Part shown: one piece after another, positions 6,940-11,873 of the stretch
Numbering within the stretch: the first letter of the stretch is position 1
How the letters are laid out: every line of letters begins with the position of its first letter
Assembly (NCBI GenBank): GCA_038207745.1
Contig: JBBQZL010000071.1
Coordinates: forward strand, 1 to 11,873
DNA from: JBBQZL01 sp038207745
Lineage (GTDB): Bacteria; Actinomycetota; Thermoleophilia; Solirubrobacterales; 70-9
DNA: 11,873 bases
Direction of reading: 5' to 3'
Made by a program: the position numbers and the translations under genes
Notes under the pieces: model-generated
What the model was told of the DNA's origin: nothing
Seen by the model: only the letters and a program-made list of their open reading frames with translations
Databases searched by the model: none

Positions 6940-7612
6940 CTGCGCGGTCCGGTTCGGCGACCGCAGCAGCCCGTCGACGGCGGCTTCGAACGCGTTGACA
7001 ACGTCAGCATCGAAGTCTTCACCCAATTCAAGAACGTCTTCGGTGCCGATCTGAACACGGATGACATCTTCTACTACGTCTACGGCTTGCTCCACAATTC
7101 TGACTACCGCGACCGATTTCAAACAGACCTGAAGAAGATGCTGCCTCGTATCCCCAAGATCAAGGGCTTCTGGGAGACATCCAAGGCTGGTCGTCAGTTG
7201 TCCGAGCTTCATCTGGGCTATGAGGCGATCGACCCTTACGAGTTGATAGTTGAGGAGCCACTAGATCCCGACTACCGGGTCACGAAAATGAAGTTCGCCG
7301 GTACCGGTAAGACCAAGGATCGCTCCACCATCGTCTACAACAGCCAGATCAGGCAGGGTGTCCGGGATACCCGAAGAGGCATATCGGTACATGCTGGGAT
7401 CGCGCTCAGCAATCGAGTGGATCATCGACCGATACCAGGTCAAGACCGACAAGAAGAGCGGCATCGTCAACGACCCGAATGACTGGGCGACGGAGCACGA
7501 CGAGCCTCGCTACATCCTCGATCTGCTCTGCCGGATTGTGACCGTCAGCATCGAGACGATGAAGGTCGTCGATTCTCTGCCCCCGTTGGAGATCATCGAG
7601 GAGCAAATCTAG
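6940..7612 (+). pseudogene. Type ISP restriction-modification enzyme, C-terminal remnant with frameshift
   Basis: From about 6973 the translation follows the C-terminal target-recognition domain of type ISP restriction-modification proteins (LlaBIII/LlaGI type). Landmarks are VDGGFERVDNVS, DDIFYYVYGLLHNSDYRDRF (7048-7107), then DLKKMLPRIP, SKAGRQLSELHLGYE, YRVTKMKF and TIVYNSQI, all in one frame. The match continues one frame over as VSGIPEEAYRYMLGSRSAIE and then YQVKTDKKSGIVNDPNDW, ending at TAG 7610-7612. The frame switch lies at 7350-7358, where CAGG is repeated (CAGGCAGG, 7350-7357); removing one copy restores NSQIRVSGIPEEAY. An in-frame TGA at 6937-6939 and the loss of similarity above it mark the 5' end. 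The nuclease, helicase and N6-adenine methylase regions of the roughly 1500-residue enzyme are absent, so no restriction activity is expected. Two shorter open frames remain within it but are unlikely to be functional genes. Confidence 0.75.
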
Positions 7613-7616
7613 GGAG

Positions 7617-7656
7617 GCACCCGTGCAGGGACCTCATCGCTTGTTTTTCCGGGTGC
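7617..7656. repeat. 7-bp inverted repeat GCACCCG/CGGGTGC
   Basis: GCACCCG at 7617-7623 pairs perfectly with CGGGTGC at 7650-7656 across a 26-base loop that contains a T-rich run. It starts five bases after the stop of the type ISP remnant. It could be a weak transcription end or a chance repeat; no U-tract follows the stem. Confidence 0.3.
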
Positions 7657-7681
7657 GCGATCACGCAGCCGACTGAGGTCT

Positions 7682-7687
7682 TAGAAT
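7682..7687 (+). promoter_or_regulatory. Possible -10 element for a leaderless recombinase transcript
   Basis: TAGAAT lies eight bases before the GTG start at 7696, where no Shine-Dalgarno is visible. This spacing would place transcription initiation at or next to the start codon, a common arrangement in actinobacteria. No good -35 hexamer is found 16-18 bases upstream, so the call is weak. Confidence 0.25.
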
Positions 7688-7695
7688 TCTCGGGT

Positions 7696-8688
7696 GTGAC
7701 TGCAGCAGAACTTTTTGATGACCATCTCTCATCTCGGGGCGTTTCGGCGCAGCGTCGAGCTGACTATCGTCGCTTTCTTGATCGACTTTCCGACCAAGTC
7801 GAATGCACCGCGCTTGAAGCGTCTCCTAGGGAGGTTGCAGACCACTTGGAGAGCCGCCGGCTAGAGGGCCTTTCCGTCAACACGTTGCGCAAAGAGCGTC
7901 AACTAGCGCTGGGGTTCTATTCATGGGCGCAACAAGCCGGTCTCGTTGATTCGCGAACTCACGAAACGATCAAGGCCATACCGCCACCGGCACTATCAAC
8001 GGGGCGAGTGAAGCCGGATCCATATTCACCTAAAGAACTTCGGATCATGATGCGCGAGTTTGAGAACCGGTGGCCCCTCCTCCCGATCTTGCACTTCGCG
8101 AAGACAGCGGAGCGATGGCGTGAGGGCCGCGCTTCATACAAGGCCATTCGAAATCACGCAATCCGGTTGCAGCTCGGCGCGATTGTGGCTCTGGCTTTGC
8201 ATGGAGGTTTGAGCCGAAGAGAGATCTTCGGCTTGGACCTCAATGATGCTCACTACGACAATGAAAACTTGATCGTCTGGCGTGGAGCACGTTGGACCAG
8301 CGAACGGCGAGAAGTGCCATTCACCAGAGAGAGCCGGGAAACAGTTGCCGCCTGGATCGAGTGTCGATCCGCGATCGGTCCGAAGAACGACCGGATTTGG
8401 CTCAACCTCTGGTCCGAATCGACTGCGAATGAGCCAATGGCAAGCGGAACCTTTGACAAGGTGCTCATGAATTATTTAGGTGCTGAGTGGAGCTTCCGCC
8501 GTCTCCGGCACACCGCTGGCACTAGCTGGCTGCAAGCGGGTTTGTCCGTCTGGGAGCTTCAGAAGTTGCTTGGGCATCGAAGGTTGAGCGACACACTGCC
8601 GTACGCGGATCGCCTAGAGACCGATTTGGGAGAGCGGGTCAGAGTCCTTGACGACCGCTTTTCCAATCGCTTGCCGCTCGCGCACTGA
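7696..8688 (+). CDS. Tyrosine recombinase with substituted catalytic residues
   Basis: The 330-residue protein has an N-terminal SAM-like core-binding domain (about residues 1-100) and a C-terminal tyrosine-recombinase catalytic domain. The box II sequence RRLRHTAGTSWLQAG (268-282) supplies R271, and LLGHRRLSDTLPYAD supplies H294 and Y303, nine residues apart as in XerD-type enzymes. Two positions differ from the consensus. In GLSRREIFGL the residue three before the conserved Glu, normally the first catalytic Arg, is S173 (AGC, 8212-8214). In the HxxR motif the His is R268 (CGC, 8497-8499). Each is one base from the expected codon. The beta-hairpin segment (RGARWTSERREVP) has no Lys. R174 could substitute by register shift. 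The frame is intact, so it may be an unusual active family or a decaying gene. It has lower GC than the sugar genes, pointing to transfer. The GTG start is chosen because upstream of it the frame has no protein-like sequence. Confidence 0.82.
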   Translation: MTAAELFDDHLSSRGVSAQRRADYRRFLDRLSDQVECTALEASPREVADHLESRRLEGLSVNTLRKERQLALGFYSWAQQAGLVDSRTHETIKAIPPPALSTGRVKPDPYSPKELRIMMREFENRWPLLPILHFAKTAERWREGRASYKAIRNHAIRLQLGAIVALALHGGLSRREIFGLDLNDAHYDNENLIVWRGARWTSERREVPFTRESRETVAAWIECRSAIGPKNDRIWLNLWSESTANEPMASGTFDKVLMNYLGAEWSFRRLRHTAGTSWLQAGLSVWELQKLLGHRRLSDTLPYADRLETDLGERVRVLDDRFSNRLPLAH

Positions 8689-8919
8689 GTAGCTGAACCC
8701 CCTTTCTCCCGTTCGCGCGCTTGTCCGCGCCCAGATTGGGCCGACCAGCCATCGGTTGATCTGCGGTCTAAGCAGCAGTTCCGGGGGGACTCTTCCGTGG
8801 CGTTCGTATATTAGGAAAAGCCATGGGATTCCAATCAAATCAAAGGATTAGGCATCGCATGGATTGCTCGTCGTCCACTGAAGTAGGGGCGCCGCAAGGA
8901 TGCCCCGAAGCGGACGCGG

Positions 8920-9015
8920 GTGGCAGCATTTTCCGTTCCCGATGGAGAGGTGATCGCAACCTTCGGAAGCGGCGGCGCGAGCGACGGCAAAGAGCTAGCG
9001 AAGGAGGCCAACTGA
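8920..9015 (+). CDS. Possible 31-residue ORF or gene remnant
   Basis: Starting at GTG 8920, the frame reads AAFSVPDGEVIATFGSGGAS and ends KELAKEAN before TGA 9013-9015. Its composition is much more protein-like than either overlapping frame, including the longer one from ATG 8823. There is no clear ribosome site, and a TAG lies upstream in frame at 8884-8886. It may be the tail of a decayed gene or a small peptide; I do not recognise it. Confidence 0.25.
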   Translation: MAAFSVPDGEVIATFGSGGASDGKELAKEAN

Positions 9016-9105
9016 AATTGGGATCTTCCGAAAGTGCTTGCGTTTCGCTCGCCTCAGGCGGCCGGACGAAACGAGCCCGAGGAGACTGATTGCTCAGGCC
9101 ATTTG

Positions 9106-9119
9106 GCGGTTACAACCGC
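9106..9119. repeat. Palindrome GCGGTT-AC-AACCGC, operator-like
   Basis: Two perfect 6-base half-sites separated by two bases form a compact palindrome about 280 bases upstream of the peptide-excisionase-integrase operon. The size and symmetry suit a dimeric DNA-binding protein or a short RNA hairpin. No second copy was found in the window. Confidence 0.4.
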
Positions 9120-9384
9120 GACTCAATGTCTGAAACTACGCGCAGGATCTCGGAAGAGATGCGGGCTAACGGGGGCAGTTGGCAACACCCTTGATGAGCA
9201 GACCGCTTCGATGCCGTCTCGCTTCGTGACTGCCGGTGGAACGGGTAAAGCCGTGGACAGAGGCGACTGAGAGTGGAGAGTGTCGGAAGGGGGGTGCAGT
9301 ACGGAAGACGGGTCGGGGATGACGGTCAGGTGGCCCCTTTTCGCCAAATCCCAATGGGGATGGCCAAGAGCGGGCGGATACAGC

Positions 9385-9392
9385 AGGGAGGA
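9385..9392 (+). promoter_or_regulatory. Strong ribosome binding site for the 46-aa peptide gene
   Basis: AGGGAGGA lies six bases before the ATG at 9399. It is among the best Shine-Dalgarno matches in the window and decides the start of the small gene over longer in-frame extensions back to 9273. Confidence 0.65.
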
Positions 9393-9398
9393 CCACCG

Positions 9399-9539
9399 AT
9401 GTCTTACCGGACACGGCGAAGGAAGAGAATGATTCGATCCCGCCAAAAGCAAAGGCGGGGTGCGGATCGGGAGATAGGCCAGTTCCTGCGAGATACCCGG
9501 CGAGCTACACCTGGGCGAGGAAGCGAGCGGTCACCATGA
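9399..9539 (+). CDS. Very basic 46-residue peptide, first gene of the integration operon
   Basis: The ATG at 9399 with its strong ribosome site opens a 46-codon frame beginning MSYRTRRRKRMIRSRQKQRR. About a third of the residues are Arg or Lys, concentrated in the first half. The stop overlaps the excisionase start (ATGA at 9536-9539), so the two are translationally coupled. I do not recognise the family. A nucleic-acid-binding accessory factor is a plausible guess from charge and context, but it could also act mainly as a leader cistron that drives translation of the excisionase. In integrative elements of actinobacteria a replication or regulatory gene often occupies this place. Confidence 0.5.
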   Translation: MSYRTRRRKRMIRSRQKQRRGADREIGQFLRDTRRATPGRGSERSP

Positions 9540-9775
9540 GCGACCGCCTGCTCAATGCAGCCGAGGTGTCCGAGATCCTGGGGATGACCAAGGATTACGT
9601 CTATTCCTTGTGCCGCCAAGACAAGATTCCTCATCTCCGTTTCGGAAAGACCATCCGATTCCGAGCTGGGGCAATAGACGATTGGCTCAGCAGGTCAGAA
9701 CGCGGTAGTCTGGAGGCACAATTCAAGCGGCCGGGCGCGAGTGGAATCGCCCCGGCCATGGCACAGGAGGACTAG
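9536..9775 (+). CDS. Excisionase-like helix-turn-helix protein (recombination directionality factor)
   Basis: This 79-residue protein has the compact winged HTH of the MerR-like/excisionase (HTH_17) family in its first 55 residues. LLNAAEVSEILGMTKDYVYS forms the helix-turn-helix, followed by IPHLRFGKTIRFRAGAIDDWL, the wing and last helix. Such proteins bind attachment-site arms and steer an integrase toward excision, or repress the element. Its position immediately before the integrase, with five bases between its stop and the next ATG, supports the excisionase role. The last 25 residues are polar and probably disordered. Translation is coupled to the upstream peptide by ATGA overlap, and GAGGAAG lies 12 bases before the start. 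Confidence 0.85.
   Translation: MSDRLLNAAEVSEILGMTKDYVYSLCRQDKIPHLRFGKTIRFRAGAIDDWLSRSERGSLEAQFKRPGASGIAPAMAQED
9765..9770 (+). promoter_or_regulatory. Ribosome binding site of the integrase, inside the excisionase gene
   Basis: A perfect AGGAGG ends ten bases before the integrase ATG at 9781. It is embedded in the last codons of the excisionase gene, so integrase translation can be initiated independently on the shared transcript. Confidence 0.65.
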
Positions 9776-9780
9776 CTCCA

Positions 9781-10974
9781 ATGCAATCTCAGAATAACTC
9801 TCGGCGCGCGTACGGGTCCGGGTCCCTTATTGAAGACCGTGGAACTTGGTACGGCAAGTGGCGCATCGGGTCTCAGCAGATCAAGAGAAAGCTCGGCTCG
9901 GTCCGCTCCAGCTCCAATCGCGACGGAATGACTCGCGCTCAGGCGGAGCGGGAGCTGCGTCGGAAAATGGTCGAGCTGCAAGCCGCGCCCCCCAGTGAGC
10001 GGCTGACGGTCGAGGAGGCCGGGGGGCGATACATACGGCACCTTGAGACCCTGGGCCGGAAACCGTCTACGGTCGGCGACTATCGAAGCTATTTGCGGGT
10101 ACATCTTGCGCCAGCGTTTTCGAAGCCGCTTGCACGCATCGACAGGCATGACATTGAGGCGTTCATTGAGATGCAGGCGGCAAAGGGTCTGGCTCCAAAA
10201 AGCATTCGACTTCACCTAAGCCTCCTCCACGGCATATTTCATTTTTCAGAACGCCGGGGCTGGGCTGTTGGCAACCCGGTGAAGCAAGTAGACAAACCGC
10301 GTGCGGGAGAGTCTGATCCGGACATCCATTGGCTGGATACTGAGGAGCTGGAGGCCCTGCTTCGCCACACAACCAGCGGTCGCTTGGGTGACATGGAGCA
10401 TGCCCTCTATCTGACGGCGGCCATGACAGGGCTAAGGCAGGGAGAGCTGCTGGCCCTCAGATGGCGAGACATTGATTGGGTATCTCTCAGGGTCAGAGTC
10501 CGCCGCAACTTCGTCCGAGGCGAGTACGGGTCACCGAAGTCACGACGCGGTACCCGGTCCGTCCCCCTGGCGGAGCGAGTGGCGGCCGAACTTGATCGAC
10601 ACTTCCAGCGATCGCCGTACCAGCAGGACGACGATCTGGTTTTTTGTCACCCGGAAACCGGGAAGCCGTACGACCGGTCGCGGCTCTTGAAGAGATTCAA
10701 AGCCGCGCTGCGGGCCGCCGAGGTGCGTGGGATTCGATTCCATGATCTGCGTCACCTCTTCGGAACTCGGATGGCGGCGGCCGGTGTCCCGATGCGGACT
10801 CTGCAGGAATGGTTAGGGCATCGGGACCTGAAGACGACTCTGATTTACGCCGACTACGCACCGAGTGAGCGAGAGGCGGAATGGGTCGCTGAGGCTTTCG
10901 GGCAGCCGGGCATCACCGCAGGTACCAACGGAAGTACCAATCTGGCCTCAACTGAGCACAACTCAGGCAGTTAA
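9781..10974 (+). CDS. int: Tyrosine integrase of a tRNA-targeting mobile element
   Basis: This 397-residue protein has the three-part layout of phage and integrative-element integrases. An N-terminal arm-binding domain (about residues 9-62, YGSGSLIEDRGTWYGKW) is followed by a SAM-like core-binding domain (about 74-175) and a catalytic domain with all expected residues: R219 in TGLRQGE, K253 in SPKSRRGTRSVPL, H321 and R324 in HDLRHLFGT, H347 in WLGHRDL and nucleophile Y356 in IYADY. It catalyses site-specific integration and, with the upstream excisionase-like protein, excision. Its gene points at the tRNA-His 3' fragment that begins 50 bases downstream, the standard geometry for an integrase next to its attachment site. 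The length is normal for the family and nothing suggests damage. Confidence 0.95.
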   Translation: MQSQNNSRRAYGSGSLIEDRGTWYGKWRIGSQQIKRKLGSVRSSSNRDGMTRAQAERELRRKMVELQAAPPSERLTVEEAGGRYIRHLETLGRKPSTVGDYRSYLRVHLAPAFSKPLARIDRHDIEAFIEMQAAKGLAPKSIRLHLSLLHGIFHFSERRGWAVGNPVKQVDKPRAGESDPDIHWLDTEELEALLRHTTSGRLGDMEHALYLTAAMTGLRQGELLALRWRDIDWVSLRVRVRRNFVRGEYGSPKSRRGTRSVPLAERVAAELDRHFQRSPYQQDDDLVFCHPETGKPYDRSRLLKRFKAALRAAEVRGIRFHDLRHLFGTRMAAAGVPMRTLQEWLGHRDLKTTLIYADYAPSEREAEWVAEAFGQPGITAGTNGSTNLASTEHNSGS

Positions 10975-10984
10975 GAGCTGCCTG
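10964..10984 (+). terminator. Hairpin spanning the integrase stop codon
   Basis: CAGGCAG (10964-10970) and CTGCCTG (10978-10984) form a perfect 7-bp stem with a 7-base loop containing the TAA stop. There is no U-tract after the stem, so it would be a non-canonical terminator or an RNA-stability element; it could also be part of the attachment region. Confidence 0.4.
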
Positions 10985-11024
10985 CCCAGGCGTGAGGCAA
11001 CGGAGATCAATCAGCGAACGCCAG

Positions 11025-11066
11025 TTGTGGTCCAGGCGGTCGCGGGTTCGATCCCCGTCGCTCACC
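11025..11066 (+). other. tRNA-His 3' half; attachment site (att) of the integrated element
   Basis: The sequence matches a tRNA from the anticodon loop onward: loop TTGTGGT with anticodon GTG (11027-11029), anticodon-stem 3' strand CCAGG, five-base variable loop CGGTC, T-stem GCGGG, T-loop TTCGATC, T-stem CCCGT, acceptor strand CGCTCAC and discriminator C at 11066. A GTG anticodon and a C discriminator are both diagnostic of bacterial tRNA-His. The 5' half is missing: the bases before the loop (GCCAG) cannot pair properly with CCAGG and no D-arm is present. An integrase that recombines in a tRNA 3' half leaves such a displaced 3' copy on the far side of the element, with the intact tRNA at the other end. 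The sequence right of 11066 should therefore be original chromosome and the element extends left. Confidence 0.8.
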
Positions 11067-11090
11067 TTGAGGTTGGTTGCTTAGCCCGCA

Positions 11091-11131
11091 CGCGCGACAT
11101 GCGCTGTCGCTTGTCGCGCGAAGCGACAGCG
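11091..11131. terminator. Two overlapping, mutually exclusive hairpins
   Basis: Hairpin A pairs CGCGCGACA (11091-11099) with TGTCGCGCG (11112-11120). Hairpin B pairs CGCTGTCGCTT (11102-11112) with AAGCGACAGCG (11121-11131). Both are perfect, 9 and 11 bp, and the right arm of A is the loop of B, so they cannot both form. They lie between the element's end and the cyclase stop, where a terminator for the leftward cyclase transcript would be expected. Neither has a U-tract. Confidence 0.45.
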
Positions 11132-11186
11132 AGCGGTACGAGGCCCACCGCTGCTGCTCCGCATGGAAAGCAGGAGCGGGGACCGT

Positions 11187-11873
11187 CTACGTCTCGACGG
11201 CAAAGACTCGCCACGGTCCGGGCACGCCTTTGAGGTCGTGCTCGCCGCGGTCGATCAGGGTTCGGCCGGAGCCGACGACGAGGTCGCGGACGGTGCTGCT
11301 GACCAGCACCTCGCCCGGGCCGGCGAGACCGCTGACGCGCGCGCCGATGTGAACCGCAAGCCCGCCGACGTCGTCGTCCGGGAGCAATTCGCATTCGCCG
11401 GTGTGCAGACCGGCTCGGATCTCCAGGCCGAGGTCACGGACGCGGTCGCGGATCACGGTGGCGCTGCTGATCGCCCGGCTCGGGCCATCGAACACGGCAA
11501 GGGCGCCGTCGCCGAGCGACTTCACGAACCTCCCGCGGTAGCGCTCAACCTCTTCGTGCACCAGGGTGTCGTGGCGCTCGAGCAGAGACCGCCAGGCGCC
11601 GTCGCCCAGCCCTGCGGCGCGCTCGGTGGAGCCGACGATGTCGGTGAAGAGCACTGTGGCGAGCACGCGGTCGCTGACGACGGGTTGCCGCGCACCGGTG
11701 AGGAAATGCCGGATCTCATCTGTGACGGCGTCCTCCTCGCCGAGCCACACAGGACCCTTGCCGGGCGTCTCGACGTATCGAACGTCGGGGATCTGCTCGG
11801 CAACGTAGCGCGAGTGGCGCTCGTCGAAGATCGTCTCGCCTTCGGGGCGCAGCACAAGCGTCGGGCACTGCAC
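11187..11873 (-). CDS. Class III adenylate/guanylate cyclase, C-terminal part (5' end outside the window)
   Basis: The leftward frame enters at 11873 and stops at TAG 11187-11189, giving 228 visible residues. The first 60 (CPTLVLRPEGETIF, then YVAEQIPDVRYVETPGKGP and a DEIRHFLTG helix) look like the end of an alpha/beta-hydrolase domain, so the full protein is probably a hydrolase-cyclase fusion. The GTG at the window edge is then internal. The cyclase domain has FTDIVGST with metal ligand D78, KSLGDG with substrate-contacting K118 and metal ligand D122, D168 in DVGG as the likely second base-contacting residue, and R179 in VHIGAR. The Asn normally four before that Arg is H175. The product is probably cAMP, judged from the Lys/Asp pair; this is inference. 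It converges on the integrase operon and probably belongs to the flanking chromosome. Confidence 0.88.
   Translation of the reverse strand: MQCPTLVLRPEGETIFDERHSRYVAEQIPDVRYVETPGKGPVWLGEEDAVTDEIRHFLTGARQPVVSDRVLATVLFTDIVGSTERAAGLGDGAWRSLLERHDTLVHEEVERYRGRFVKSLGDGALAVFDGPSRAISSATVIRDRVRDLGLEIRAGLHTGECELLPDDDVGGLAVHIGARVSGLAGPGEVLVSSTVRDLVVGSGRTLIDRGEHDLKGVPGPWRVFAVET

Larger units (their letters stand above)
8689..9398. other. About 700 bases without a convincing gene, between the two recombinase modules
   Basis: No frame here shows a recognisable domain. It contains a small stem GCCCA-GAT-TGGGC (8729-8741), an AT-rich TATATT followed by AGGAAAAGCC before an ATG at 8823, a short protein-like frame at 8920-9015, a near-perfect palindrome at 9106-9119 and a 5-bp inverted repeat ATCCC/GGGAT at 9348-9361. 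The frames starting at 8823 (88 codons) and 9034 (78 codons) are open but of low quality. The region directly precedes the peptide-excisionase-integrase operon, so it probably holds that operon's promoter, and perhaps recombinase arm sites, along with decayed coding DNA. Confidence 0.5.

Noticed and set aside
8729..8741. GCCCA-GAT-TGGGC stem as terminator of the first recombinase
   Set aside because: The stem is only 5 bp with a 3-base loop and no U-tract, so chance is likely.
8614..8838. 74-codon minus-strand frame over the end of the first recombinase
   Set aside because: It overlaps the recombinase C-terminus antisense and lacks a domain.
8823..9089. 88-codon plus-strand frame with a plausible ribosome site and TATATT upstream
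   Set aside because: The translation is low-complexity and Arg-rich, and an overlapping frame (8920-9015) looks more protein-like, so coding is not supported.
11025..11066. A complete functional tRNA-His gene
   Set aside because: The D-arm and the 5' acceptor strand are missing and the bases before the anticodon loop do not pair as a proper stem.
1..11873. CRISPR array or insertion sequence
   Set aside because: I see no regularly spaced direct repeats, no transposase-like frame and no terminal inverted repeats with target duplication.

Overview
The window comes from a GC-rich bacterium, most likely an actinobacterium; a member of Thermoleophilia (Solirubrobacterales-like) would fit. This rests on GC-biased third codon positions, GTG starts, the cyclase type at the right end and the resemblance of the sugar genes to families I associate with that group. 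No marker gene fixes the taxonomy.

Left part, about 1-6070: a cell-surface polysaccharide or glycolipid locus. A GT-C-like membrane protein leaves the window on the minus strand (1-454). Divergent from it, a tight plus-strand cluster encodes a SAM-dependent methyltransferase (732-1376), two tandem SDR sugar-nucleotide epimerases of the CDP-paratose/tyvelose epimerase type (1381-2448, 2476-3549), a family 2 glycosyltransferase of the polyprenyl-phosphate-sugar synthase type (3546-4376) and a second large GT-C-like membrane protein (4316-6070). A coherent reading is that the soluble enzymes make and modify a nucleotide sugar, GT2 loads a sugar on a lipid carrier, and the membrane proteins use it outside the membrane. 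That chain is inference.

Middle part, about 6071-7690: gene debris. It holds the N-terminal stub of an acyltransferase-3 protein, two overlapping genes for tiny membrane-anchored zinc-ribbon proteins, and the C-terminal domain of a type ISP restriction-modification enzyme. That last remnant has lost its nuclease, helicase and methylase parts and carries a frameshift that a 4-base CAGG duplication explains.

Right part, about 7690-11066: integration functions. First comes a tyrosine recombinase with two catalytic positions substituted (7696-8688), then about 700 bases with no convincing gene but several small inverted repeats. Next is a compact operon of a 46-residue basic peptide, an excisionase-like HTH protein and a canonical tyrosine integrase (9399-10974). 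Fifty bases past the integrase lies the 3' half of a tRNA-His gene (11025-11066) without its 5' half, which is the expected signature of an attachment site. The mobile element therefore lies to the left of 11066 and its other end is outside the window. Whether the polysaccharide locus is part of the element cannot be decided here.

Far right: convergent to the integrase, the C-terminal part of a class III adenylate/guanylate cyclase (11187-11873, minus strand), probably flanking chromosome. Two overlapping, mutually exclusive hairpins lie between the tRNA fragment and the cyclase stop codon. I see no CRISPR array, rRNA or complete tRNA gene.
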